A stretch of DNA of 64,000 bases from a virus: the IMG/VR virus record IMGVR_UViG_3300049793_000366, positions 186,865-250,864 of that record; one strand, written 5' to 3'. The position numbers and the translations under genes are program-made. This document shows positions 24,004-32,130 of this stretch, piece after piece (position 1 is the first letter of the stretch; every line of letters begins with the position of its first letter). The notes under the pieces were generated by a model. That model was given only the letters and a program-made list of their open reading frames with translations, did no database searches and was not told the DNA's origin.

Positions 24004-24891
24004 TTATTCGTCTATTGAGTTTTTTACTTTCCAGGCTTCGTATGTATTTAATATCAATCCTGATATAGTCATTGGACCAATACCACCTGGGACTGGTGTT
24101 ATCCATGAGCATTTTTTAGAAACATTTTCGAAATCAACATCACCAACAATTTTATCATCTACTTTGTTTATACCAACATCGATTATAATTGCACCATCTT
24201 TAATCATATCTGTTGTTAGAAATTTTGGTTTCCCAACTGCTACGATAACAATATCTGCTCTTTTGGTTTCTTCGATTAAAAGCTCTCTGGGTGTGTTTAT
24301 GTCACATGATGTAACAGTTGAACGTCCAATGTTAAAGTCGTTACCTAACATTATAGAAACAGGTTTACCGACTATATTAGAACGACCAATAACAACAACG
24401 TGTCTACCTTTTGTTTCAATTTGATAGTATTGAAGTAATTTTAAGATACCATATGCTGTAGCTGGTCTCATAGAACGTTGACCCATAGCCATCTTACCGA
24501 AGTTAAGAGGGTGAAATCCATCGATGTCTTTATTTGGATCTATTTCATTGATAATAGAATCAGCCGTTATGTGAATAGGTAAGGGTAATTGTACAATGAA
24601 TCCATCAATAGAATGATTACTATTCAGTTTACGAATTTCATTTAGTAACTCAATCTTAGTAATAGACTCATCGAATCTAATAAGCTGTGATTTTATATTT
24701 GCTTTCTCACACGCTTTTAATTTAGCCTTAACATATGATTCACTCGCTGGATTATTACCAATTAACACAACAGCCATGCTAGGTGTTGTAGAAGTTAATC
24801 TATCACCTAATTGATTATTGTGAAATTCTATTTTAGCTTTCACCTCACTTATTAAATGATGCGAAACCGATTTACCATCTAGTAGATTCAT
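24004..24891 (-). CDS. folD: FolD: methylenetetrahydrofolate dehydrogenase/cyclohydrolase
   Basis: A 295-residue bifunctional enzyme interconverting methylene-, methenyl- and formyl-tetrahydrofolate with NADP. Motifs: SYVKAKLKACE (catalytic Lys), IVQLPLP, DIDGFHP, the nucleotide-binding VVVIGRSNIVGKP and PVPGGIGPMTIS. Together with ThyA and DHFR it supplies one-carbon units for dTMP synthesis. Its start overlaps the previous stop as ATGA. FolD is seldom reported in phages. Confidence 0.96.
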   Translation of the reverse strand: MNLLDGKSVSHHLISEVKAKIEFHNNQLGDRLTSTTPSMAVVLIGNNPASESYVKAKLKACEKANIKSQLIRFDESITKIELLNEIRKLNSNHSIDGFIVQLPLPIHITADSIINEIDPNKDIDGFHPLNFGKMAMGQRSMRPATAYGILKLLQYYQIETKGRHVVVIGRSNIVGKPVSIMLGNDFNIGRSTVTSCDINTPRELLIEETKRADIVIVAVGKPKFLTTDMIKDGAIIIDVGINKVDDKIVGDVDFENVSKKCSWITPVPGGIGPMTISGLILNTYEAWKVKNSIDE

Positions 24892-25526
24892 TGGTCTAAT
24901 TTATCCTTTAATTCTCTTAACTTATTTTCAAATATTAATTCATCGCGAGAGTTTGTGATACTGGATGCTACTAATAAATAGTCAGCTAATCCATTGTAGG
25001 ATGCTATGTTATCAATAGATACACCAGAAGCAATTGCCATTGGATGATTACCTAAGAAAGAACGCAACTGTTGTATCTTAACTACTGTAGCCGCTTTACC
25101 TGTACCGGGACCGCTTGTTGTTGAAACATCAGTGGATAGAATTGAATCTTTACACGCAGTTTCTAAATCAGTTGGTTGTGGTTGATATTTGAATGCTAAT
25201 CCACCAAAGAATTGACCTCTGAATTCACGAATTGTACTCGCTTCATATGGTGTAATACTTGAATCACACCATAAAGCATCAATTGGTATATCAAGTGCTA
25301 AAGCATCCATCGTAGATTTTCCTAATAGATTGACACCGACCCAAATTTTATATTCTGATTTGATGTCTATTGCATTCTGAATAAGTCTCTCATGTACATC
25401 GGTTAGAGAGCTATTGTGGTCTATTAGAAATACTTTCTTTATACCACAAGATAAACAGGTCTCGATATTAATCTTAACCTGTTCGTCTGTTAGTTTATGT
25501 ATTACTGGTATGATTTCAGTTTTCAT
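24888..25526 (-). CDS. BtpA-like TIM-barrel protein
   Basis: A 212-residue protein. The end of the barrel reads DVSTTSGPGTGKA and MAIASGVSIDNIASYNGLAD, then YLLVASSIT, the phosphate-binding pattern of the BtpA family and related phosphoribosyl-binding barrels; KKVFLIDHNSS lies near the start. The reaction of this family is poorly known. Here it sits in an operon with folD, coupled by ATGA, and overlaps the preceding 59-residue gene by 11 bases. A role in nucleotide or cofactor metabolism is inference. Confidence 0.65.
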   Translation of the reverse strand: MKTEIIPVIHKLTDEQVKINIETCLSCGIKKVFLIDHNSSLTDVHERLIQNAIDIKSEYKIWVGVNLLGKSTMDALALDIPIDALWCDSSITPYEASTIREFRGQFFGGLAFKYQPQPTDLETACKDSILSTDVSTTSGPGTGKAATVVKIQQLRSFLGNHPMAIASGVSIDNIASYNGLADYLLVASSITNSRDELIFENKLRELKDKLDQ

Positions 25527-25695
25527 TCAATAAGATATTTAATGCGGTTTCTCTATTTTGCTTTGTTATGATTTCGTGTATTTGTTCTGTTGAACCACCT
25601 ACATTATACCACTCTGATATTTGTTGACCCCAACCATGCCTATCGGATTCATCCTTTATATAGACACTAAAGTTGGAAATGGTAGTTCTAATCAC
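25516..25695 (-). CDS. Small gene (59 aa) with GTG start
   Basis: A 59-codon frame that begins with GTG sharing its G with the TAG stop of the upstream gene (TAGTG) and ends 11 bases into the BtpA-like gene. It fills an otherwise empty 168-base gap in a tightly packed operon. The product begins (V/M)IRTTISNFSVYIKDES and contains HGWGQQISEWYNVGG; it is soluble and of ordinary composition. Coupling at both ends is the main support. Function unknown. Confidence 0.6.
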   Translation of the reverse strand: MIRTTISNFSVYIKDESDRHGWGQQISEWYNVGGSTEQIHEIITKQNRETALNILLNEN

Positions 25696-26030
25696 TATCG
25701 AATAACTGTTTCGATATTCATGTCACGAATTTCTTCTTGTGTCATTGCTTTGTAGCGAGTCTCTTTGAACTCAAACGGAGCCGCGAAAGAAACTTTATCG
25801 AATTCAGAAGAATCGTGTGATGAATAATAACCTTCCATTAAAACAAAAAGGTTTTCTTCCGGGAAAGAAAATGCAATGTTCCATTCATTACCGTCACCGT
25901 AGTGTTGGTCATAAACAACCTCGTGTTTGTTTTCCATTTCATCATTTGAACCTTCATAATAAAGGTCTCTGAAAAATGATACGTTGTTCTTTTTAATCTT
26001 CTCGATTAGTTCTTGTCTTGTAAATTTCAT
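25695..26030 (-). CDS. Unknown protein (111 aa)
   Basis: A charged alpha/beta protein (MKFTRQELIEKIKKNNVSFF; NEWNIAFSFPEENLFVLMEG). It overlaps the upstream gene by 38 bases and the downstream 59-codon gene by one. Not recognised. Confidence 0.55.
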   Translation of the reverse strand: MKFTRQELIEKIKKNNVSFFRDLYYEGSNDEMENKHEVVYDQHYGDGNEWNIAFSFPEENLFVLMEGYYSSHDSSEFDKVSFAAPFEFKETRYKAMTQEEIRDMNIETVIR

Positions 26031-26712
26031 AATAGTTGTTTTTTGTTATCCAGAATTTCTTATTCCAGTTTGTTATTATATAATCTGCTAACCATATTGG
26101 GTGTAGCCGTGTTACTAAATCCATTTGTGCTTTGTGATATGCTTGTCGATATGGTAGTTTATCACAATATCTCTCTACTGCTAATACATATGACTCTTCA
26201 AAGCACACAGCATCTTTTAATGATTCGCTTAATGCGTTGAATTTATCTTCACTTGGTACAACCCCATCCACTATATTTAAATATGCTGGTGTTGGATTAA
26301 ATATTTTATGAAGGTCGTCATGTGGAATTTCCCTCTTCACATTATCATCAAAGAACTTATTCTCTTCTATTTCAAAATTAGTCCTTTGTTTACTGGTGTG
26401 TACAGATTTCCAATACTCTCTTAGTTCATTTAAAAAACTTTTCTCAATTTCACATCCTTTTATTTGAAAGAAGCGAATGTCTGACATTGTTTTTGCCCAC
26501 TGAATGTCGTAGATAGCGTGTGACACCTTGAGTGTATAGAGTTCATTAGCAGTCATTTCCCTATTTGGCGCACATGGTATGTAATAGTACTCTTCTTGTC
26601 TATTCGATTTCTTTAATTCCGATTGGTCATTAGTTACCCAGTCGAAATCTTTTGGATTTCTAAATTCAGGAAAAATCTTCTTAGTTAATTGTGAGCCAAA
26701 TGGGTATAGCAT
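25993..26712 (-). CDS. Possible nucleotidyltransferase-like protein
   Basis: A 239-residue protein. The start LYPFGSQLTKKIF...DFDWVTND resembles the G-S ... D-x-(D) signature of minimal nucleotidyltransferases, although the second acid is displaced. The remainder is helical, with a conserved-looking YRQAYHKAQMDLV segment. The function is tentative. It overlaps the following gene by 38 bases and lies one base after the 387-residue gene. Confidence 0.5.
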   Translation of the reverse strand: MLYPFGSQLTKKIFPEFRNPKDFDWVTNDQSELKKSNRQEEYYYIPCAPNREMTANELYTLKVSHAIYDIQWAKTMSDIRFFQIKGCEIEKSFLNELREYWKSVHTSKQRTNFEIEENKFFDDNVKREIPHDDLHKIFNPTPAYLNIVDGVVPSEDKFNALSESLKDAVCFEESYVLAVERYCDKLPYRQAYHKAQMDLVTRLHPIWLADYIITNWNKKFWITKNNYYEIYKTRTNRED

Positions 26713-26713
26713 A

Positions 26714-27877
26714 TTAATTCATTATCTTTACAAGGCCCTCTTCTCTATCATCCGATTTAATATCAGCCTTTATTCCGATAAGAAGTTCATTATCATCATC
26801 TTCATACTCCATGATTTTGTCAACAATAACTCCGCGATATACCTTAAGTATGTCGTAGTGAAGTTTGTGGTCTTGGTCTTGGCTTCCGTAATTGGATGGG
26901 CAATATTTAGCATTTAGCCTTGATACGGTGCAGTTAAATCTTGCAAAGTCTGCTAATAGTTTACTGTCTAATTCGTCTACAACTTCGCCTAAGTTTCTGC
27001 TGTAATCACAAGTTTGTTTACCATCAAGTAATGCTTTAGATAACCAGCTACCGATTGTATCTTGTCCTTTGTAGGACTCTCTTCCACCACCGAATAGGCT
27101 AAGTTTAACTCTGAATGCTTTTTCAGTATCATCACCAGCTTCTTCTATTTCTTTTTTATGGTCAAGACGTAGTTGTTTACTTAATTGAACAGCTAAATCT
27201 AACTGACAAGTCTCTTTGTCTTCCTGTGTTAAGTTTGATTTATATGTACCCTTAGATACTGTCGTTAATGCTTCTTCCAATTGTGATGGATGATAGACAC
27301 TTTGGTTTCTATCCTCTTTCCCGTTCTTCATCAGATGCGACCATGTACCATCTGAGTGTACTTCATATTCAGTTGGTATTGTTGAGTTTCGCCAAATTTG
27401 TTTGAATCTTTCGTCACCACTTTCTTCATCTTGTTTAACAAAGCCCATCTTCTCTAACCAATATGGTGTGATGTAAGATTCGGTGTACGAATTTATTTTT
27501 CTACTGCTCATAAAGTCATAAACTTTTCTATGCTCTAAGCCGAATGTGAAGTCTTTATATACTGCTTTCAGTTTACCATCACTACCACGACCAACTGCTG
27601 AGTCGTCAATTATCTCAATGATACTATCGATTTTATCACCAAAGAATTTTTCAATGAATTTTGTTGCTGGGTTATTAACAACATTTTCAATTCTACCATA
27701 ATCATCATAGTCTCCGAATATTGGTAAAAATGCTGGCTCAAACCAGTCGGTTGAGTACGTGACTCCACCTAATTTTGAATCGCTGTATTTCGATTTCTTC
27801 ATGAATACAAGCACAGTTGCGTCACCTGCGTGAATTGGTAATCCGGATATAAATCCGATTTTGTTAAAACATCCCAT
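26714..27877 (-). CDS. Conserved phage-type protein, function unknown
   Basis: A 387-residue protein. The start MGCFNKIGFISGLPIHAGD matches a type of N-terminus I have seen on uncharacterised phage proteins (M-G-C-x-N ... L-P-I ... G-D). The rest is mixed alpha/beta with a Gly-rich GRGSDG and CxxSRL segment. No catalytic motif can be assigned. It lies in the rnhA-folD operon. Confidence 0.55.
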   Translation of the reverse strand: MGCFNKIGFISGLPIHAGDATVLVFMKKSKYSDSKLGGVTYSTDWFEPAFLPIFGDYDDYGRIENVVNNPATKFIEKFFGDKIDSIIEIIDDSAVGRGSDGKLKAVYKDFTFGLEHRKVYDFMSSRKINSYTESYITPYWLEKMGFVKQDEESGDERFKQIWRNSTIPTEYEVHSDGTWSHLMKNGKEDRNQSVYHPSQLEEALTTVSKGTYKSNLTQEDKETCQLDLAVQLSKQLRLDHKKEIEEAGDDTEKAFRVKLSLFGGGRESYKGQDTIGSWLSKALLDGKQTCDYSRNLGEVVDELDSKLLADFARFNCTVSRLNAKYCPSNYGSQDQDHKLHYDILKVYRGVIVDKIMEYEDDDNELLIGIKADIKSDDREEGLVKIMN

Positions 27878-27886
27878 ATATTTATT

Positions 27887-28186
27887 TTAGTTATTGATTT
27901 TCTTTTTTAAGTCTACGAGTTCTAAGATTTTTATACGATTTAACTTATTTAGCTTTTTCTCTAAAATGTTTACTTCGGTTATATCTAAAATTCTTTCTTG
28001 AGCAGCTTCAATCCACATATTCATGTATCTCGCTTTAGTACCTTCGCGCTCAGATAATCCGGCTATAACGCTTTTATATTTTTCCACACGAGAAGAAAGT
28101 TCAGCAATGATTTGTTCATTGGTGAACTTGGTGAAGTCTACCTTTAATTTGGTGTCCACCATTGATTTTATCCTATCAATTGTCAT
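27887..28186 (-). CDS. Small helical protein (99 aa)
   Basis: First gene of the 28.2-23.5 kb minus operon. The start ATG at 28184-28186 (MTIDRIKSMVDTKLKV) is chosen over the longer frame because a host-type -7 element (28209-28216) lies in that extension. The product is charged and helical (LSSRVEKYKSVIAGLSEREG), probably coiled-coil. Not recognised. Confidence 0.6.
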   Translation of the reverse strand: MTIDRIKSMVDTKLKVDFTKFTNEQIIAELSSRVEKYKSVIAGLSEREGTKARYMNMWIEAAQERILDITEVNILEKKLNKLNRIKILELVDLKKKINN

Positions 28187-28208
28187 TAAGAGTCCGGTAT
28201 AATTTGTA

Positions 28209-28240
28209 CAAATATAATAAAAAATGGACAAAAGCACAAC
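28209..28240 (-). promoter_or_regulatory. Host-type promoter
   Basis: On the minus strand: GTTG (28237-28240, one mismatch from TTTG), 20 bases, TATATTTG (28209-28216). The spacer contains TTGTCCA. It lies 22 bases before the ATG at 28186 and drives the eight-gene operon. Confidence 0.65.
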
Positions 28241-28257
28241 TAAAGAACATTTATTTT

Positions 28258-28265
28258 TATAAATA
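28258..28265 (+). promoter_or_regulatory. Late-type promoter, TATAAATA
   Basis: An exact match to the T4 late -10 consensus, 21 bases before the ATG at 28287. Confidence 0.55.
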
Positions 28266-28286
28266 TCTTAAATATAATGAATTAAT

Positions 28287-30176
28287 ATGAATGAATTAAA
28301 AGAGGGAGATGTTATTGTAGGACAAATTGACTTCAATACCAACGGTAACGCTTATCTCAGCGTGGATGGACACGATGATGTGTACATCTATAAAAAGAAC
28401 ACTTTAAATGCTCTACACTTAGATACGGTTGAGGTTCAACTACTTATGAGAGAGGGTAAACTAGAAGGTGTTGTTAAAGAAGTAGTAGGTAGATTTAAAA
28501 CTGAATGGGTTGGAACCGTTCAACGAAATAAGAATCTGGTATTTGTTTTACCAGATAGCAATAAAACCCCCGTAGACTTCTTCATTCCAGAAGATGCATC
28601 AATGGGTGCTAAAGATAAACAAAAGGTCGTGGTGAGACTTATTAAGTGGAAAAAAGGCACTAAATCACCATTTGCTAAGATTATTAAAATTTTAGGTGAA
28701 GTAGGTGATAATAACACCGAAATGAATGCGATTATGTATGAGTATGGCTTGCCTGTTGAATTTCCGAAAGAAGTTGAATTAGAAGCTGAATTGATATCAT
28801 TTGAAATTCCACCTACTGAGATTGCTAAACGTAGAGACATGAGAAGTGTTACTACATTTACAATAGATCCGGTAGATGCGAGAGATTTTGATGATGCATT
28901 ATCAGTTGAGGTTAAAGAAGACCATGTTGAAATTGGTGTTCACATCGCTGATGTAACTCACTATGTTAAACCAGGTACTAAATTAGAAGAAGAAGCAATT
29001 AAAAGAGCTACTTCTGTTTACTTGGTTGATAGATGTGTTCCGATGTTACCTGAGAGATTATCGAATGGTGTTTGTTCACTAAGACCACATGAAGAAAAAT
29101 TGTGTTACTCTGTTATCTTTAAAATGGATTCAGAAGGTAATGTGTTAGATACATGGTATGGTCGTACTATAATCTATTCTGATAGAAGATTTAGTTATGA
29201 AGAAGCACAAGAAATAATTGAAGGCAAGGCTGGTGATTTTTCTGATGAATTAACATTGTTCAATACTCTTGCTAAGAAAATCAGAGGACGTAGAATTAAA
29301 AGTGGTTCATTGGAAATGGATTCAGCAGAAGTGCGATTTAGATTAGATGAACGCGGTAAACCACTTGATGTGTATTTTAAAATACAAAAGGATGCTAATA
29401 AATTAATTGAAGAGTTTATGTTGTTAGCTAATCAAGCAGTTGCTAAGATATTATCTGATAACTCATATAATTCAGTTTATAGAGTTCACGATAAACCAAG
29501 CCAAGAAAAATTAGAGGCACTTACTGGTGTTGCTACTAACTTTGGTTATAAAGTTAATTTATATCAACCAGAGAAAATAAAAGAATCATTGAATAGTTTA
29601 TTGGCCGAAATTAAAGGTAAACCAGAAGAGAATATGATTTCTACTTTGGTTACAAGGTCAATGGCTAAAGCAACATATACAATTAAAAATATTGGGCATT
29701 ATGGATTAGGCTTTACTCACTATTCACATTTCACATCACCTATTAGACGATATCCTGATATGATGTCTCATAGATTACTTGATGATTATTTAACAAAGAA
29801 ACCTAAGGGAAATCCTACTGTTGTTGAACAACAAGCTAAGTGGTCTTCTGAGAGAGAATTAATTGCGGCTAAAGCACAACGAGATTCTATTAAATATAAA
29901 CAAGCTGAATATTTACAAGATAAAATTGGTAAAGTTTTCAAAGGTGTTGTATCTGGTGTTACTGATTGGGGAATGTATGTTGAGATAATTGAAAACAAAT
30001 GTGAGGGTATGATTCGCTTTAAAGATATTGGTGATGATATATTCATACCAGATGTAAACGCATATCAAGTTGTAGGTCATAAGACTGGTCAAATCATAAG
30101 ATTGGGTGATGAGATAATGGTCAGTGTAGCTGGTGTTAATCTTGAAAAGAAGTCGATAGATTTAAAAGTATTCTAA
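28287..30176 (+). CDS. rnr: RNase R-type 3'-5' exoribonuclease
   Basis: A 629-residue RNB-family enzyme that digests RNA from the 3' end. It has an N-terminal cold-shock-like OB region (about residues 1-170), an RNB domain with FTIDPVDARDFDDALSVE (the catalytic Asp cluster), VGVHIADV-like IGVHIADVTHYV, HYGLGFTHYSHFTSPIRRYPD, and a C-terminal S1 domain (VFKGVVSGVTDWGMYVEI). It is shorter than bacterial RNase R, lacking the N-terminal helix-turn-helix and the basic tail. Rare in phages; it could free nucleotides from host RNA or trim phage RNA. Confidence 0.95.
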   Translation: MNELKEGDVIVGQIDFNTNGNAYLSVDGHDDVYIYKKNTLNALHLDTVEVQLLMREGKLEGVVKEVVGRFKTEWVGTVQRNKNLVFVLPDSNKTPVDFFIPEDASMGAKDKQKVVVRLIKWKKGTKSPFAKIIKILGEVGDNNTEMNAIMYEYGLPVEFPKEVELEAELISFEIPPTEIAKRRDMRSVTTFTIDPVDARDFDDALSVEVKEDHVEIGVHIADVTHYVKPGTKLEEEAIKRATSVYLVDRCVPMLPERLSNGVCSLRPHEEKLCYSVIFKMDSEGNVLDTWYGRTIIYSDRRFSYEEAQEIIEGKAGDFSDELTLFNTLAKKIRGRRIKSGSLEMDSAEVRFRLDERGKPLDVYFKIQKDANKLIEEFMLLANQAVAKILSDNSYNSVYRVHDKPSQEKLEALTGVATNFGYKVNLYQPEKIKESLNSLLAEIKGKPEENMISTLVTRSMAKATYTIKNIGHYGLGFTHYSHFTSPIRRYPDMMSHRLLDDYLTKKPKGNPTVVEQQAKWSSERELIAAKAQRDSIKYKQAEYLQDKIGKVFKGVVSGVTDWGMYVEIIENKCEGMIRFKDIGDDIFIPDVNAYQVVGHKTGQIIRLGDEIMVSVAGVNLEKKSIDLKVF

Positions 30177-30177
30177 T

Positions 30178-30212
30178 AAAAAAAGTCTCAAATTAATTTG
30201 AGACTTTTTTGT
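30178..30212. terminator. Bidirectional terminator
   Basis: A near-perfect palindrome AAAAGTCTCAAATT / AATTTGAGACTTTT with A and T runs on both sides, between rnr and the convergent exported-protein gene. Confidence 0.9.
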
Positions 30213-31178
30213 TTATTGTATAATAATTTTCTTGACTTCTATTGTTCTATCTGTGTATTCTATATGTTGAATATACATACCTGGTTTTGTGTCAGTAGTT
30301 TCAACACCAGTTAAGTCATATGTAGTTATCAATTTAACAACTTTTTGTGATTGATTGTCAATAGATATAATACCAGAATATTCGTATTGACCATTGAAGT
30401 CAGTTTGTTTAAGTCTATAATAATTTATAGCATCTTTAATGAACATATAATCTTTGAATGTATAACTCAATAAAGTAGTTGATGTACCAGCACCATCTAT
30501 GTTTGCTACTTTCTCCCAGTTAATACCATCACTACTTCTTTCTATTGTATAGAAGTCATTATTCATTTCGGTTGCTGTTTTCCAAGATAGTAAATTATGC
30601 GAATTATAATTGAAGCCATCGAATGATAATAACTCAATTGGTAGTGGGTTAGAACAATTTATAACGAAGTTATCAAAGTCATAGAAATATACTGCTGTTC
30701 CTGGAGGTCCCGGAGGTCCTGTGACATAGCTGTTTATTGTAGCATTTGTTATTAAACAAAATCTAAATTGTATAATGTTATTAGGTAAACCAGAGTAAGT
30801 ATGCGTAACGCTATTGTATAATCCGGTGTATGTATCTAATGTAGTCCAGGTCGAACCGTTTGTAGTGTATTGAAAGTATAAAAAATCAAATCCATTCTGT
30901 ATGATACCATTGTGTAGAAAGGTTACGGAAAGACCACTGATGCAGTTTGTCATATTTAAAACAGGACTAACCATAGTAACAGTTGCGCTATTTGGGTATG
31001 GTGTTGTGCCTATATTTGTTGTAAGCCAAGAGCTACCACCATATACTTGAATTCCCGCACCATTTGTAACAGACCAGCCGCCTAATCCTGTAAAATTATA
31101 TGTTGTTGGATAAGATATTTGGCTAAATCCAACTAAGCTAATTAAGGATATGAATAAAGTTATTATAAATCTTTTCAT
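30213..31178 (-). CDS. Secreted protein with type IX secretion sorting domain
   Basis: A 321-residue protein with signal peptide MKRFIITLFISLISLVGFS, a beta-rich domain (about 20-170) with a short collagen-like TGPPGPPGT, a fibronectin-like region LPIELLSFDGFNYNSHNLLS...TIERSSDGINWEKV, and a C-terminus (about 275-321) with LITTYDLTGVETTD and KPGMYIQHIEY then KKIIIQ. That order is typical of Bacteroidetes type IX (Por) secretion cargo. It should cross the outer membrane through the host system. A phage could use it to alter the cell surface or block other phages; that is inference. Confidence 0.8.
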   Translation of the reverse strand: MKRFIITLFISLISLVGFSQISYPTTYNFTGLGGWSVTNGAGIQVYGGSSWLTTNIGTTPYPNSATVTMVSPVLNMTNCISGLSVTFLHNGIIQNGFDFLYFQYTTNGSTWTTLDTYTGLYNSVTHTYSGLPNNIIQFRFCLITNATINSYVTGPPGPPGTAVYFYDFDNFVINCSNPLPIELLSFDGFNYNSHNLLSWKTATEMNNDFYTIERSSDGINWEKVANIDGAGTSTTLLSYTFKDYMFIKDAINYYRLKQTDFNGQYEYSGIISIDNQSQKVVKLITTYDLTGVETTDTKPGMYIQHIEYTDRTIEVKKIIIQ

Positions 31179-31182
31179 ATCC

Positions 31183-31192
31183 TATATATTAG
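31183..31192 (-). promoter_or_regulatory. Possible late-type motif CTAATATATA
   Basis: A nine-of-ten match on the minus strand, 4 bases before the ATG at 31178, overlapping the stop of the upstream gene. It may give the exported-protein gene its own message. Confidence 0.35.
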
Positions 31193-31443
31193 GATAGTAG
31201 CTTGTCTATATTCTCTTTTCTTTTTTCCATTTTGATTTGTTCTGCTGTCTTTTTCGGTGGTTCTGAATTTAGCGTTACATCACTCATATATTCTCGTATG
31301 AAGTCTATGTAATAGTCTCTATCATTATAGCCTTCCTCTTCATCATCTGTTCTACTGAATGGGTCATAAATCATATCTTTCCACGTATTTTTCTTCTTTC
31401 CGTTGAACTTATCAAATAAGTTGTTAAAATGCTTATCGTTCAT
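31189..31443 (-). CDS. Small charged protein (84 aa)
   Basis: A very hydrophilic protein, acidic in the centre (TDDEEEGYNDRDYYIDFIRE) and basic at the end. It lies 10 bases before the exported-protein gene and follows a host-type -7 element. Not recognised. Confidence 0.55.
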   Translation of the reverse strand: MNDKHFNNLFDKFNGKKKNTWKDMIYDPFSRTDDEEEGYNDRDYYIDFIREYMSDVTLNSEPPKKTAEQIKMEKRKENIDKLLS

Positions 31444-31469
31444 AGCTTTTGTTTTATTAAATTCTATTG

Positions 31470-31477
31470 CAAATATA
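31470..31477 (-). promoter_or_regulatory. Host-type -7 element TATATTTG
   Basis: A TATATTTG on the minus strand, 26 bases before the ATG at 31443. ATCCA directly precedes it, close to the GTCCA box of other promoters. No good -33 TTTG is seen at 20 bases. Confidence 0.45.
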
Positions 31478-31507
31478 TGGATAAGTTTTTAATTCCGGAC
31501 TTGGGTT

Positions 31508-31517
31508 TTAATATATA
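31508..31517 (+). promoter_or_regulatory. Late-type promoter motif TTAATATATA
   Basis: An exact motif 22 bases before the ATG at 31540. Confidence 0.6.
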
Positions 31518-31539
31518 TGTCAATAAATAAAGGATAACT

Positions 31540-32130
31540 ATGAGAATTAAGAATTTTAGTGAATTTTCAATCAACGAGGATGCTGAACCGTTTAACGATT
31601 CGCCAGAAACATATATTGATATAGCTTTAACTAAGTTGAAGAAGAAGATTGATGGTATGTTTGAAGCTGAAGCTGAGGGTGAAGAGAGCGAAGGTGATGA
31701 TGAAAAACCAGTGGTTACTGAAAAGACACCAGAGCAAGCAAGAGAAGATAAGAAGAAATCTGATGAAACTTCTTTTACTGAGTTGGGTCTTAAACTTGAG
31801 TCGTCTGAGATTAGTAAATACTCTAAATTATATGATTCATTGACTGTAAAATTCTCTGATGAGAAGTATTTATATCACCTTTATGTTATGATGAAATTAG
31901 AAGATGCTATATCTAAAGAGCCTGGTACTGAGATTGAACAATCTGGTGTAGATGAGGCTTACATAGTATTCAAGAAATATGATATACAATCATTGGAAAT
32001 TGTTGGTCAGCTTAGTAAAAATATCAAAACAAGCGAAATCACACAAGATTATATTGTTGACTTAAAACTTGAAGTTGATGAGGCGTTTGGTGATGCTGAT
32101 GAAGAAGAATTTAAGATAGAGACCGAATAA
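31540..32130 (+). CDS. Acidic protein with packaging-type N-terminus
   Basis: A 196-residue protein. The N-terminus MRIKNFSEFSINEDAEP is a strong example of the recurrent peptide, with I-N-E at the likely cleavage site. The protein is very acidic with a Glu/Lys-rich coiled-coil-like stretch (residues 35-75). Its charge and N-terminus suit a prohead core or internal protein. Coupled to the next gene by TAATG. Confidence 0.6.
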   Translation: MRIKNFSEFSINEDAEPFNDSPETYIDIALTKLKKKIDGMFEAEAEGEESEGDDEKPVVTEKTPEQAREDKKKSDETSFTELGLKLESSEISKYSKLYDSLTVKFSDEKYLYHLYVMMKLEDAISKEPGTEIEQSGVDEAYIVFKKYDIQSLEIVGQLSKNIKTSEITQDYIVDLKLEVDEAFGDADEEEFKIETE

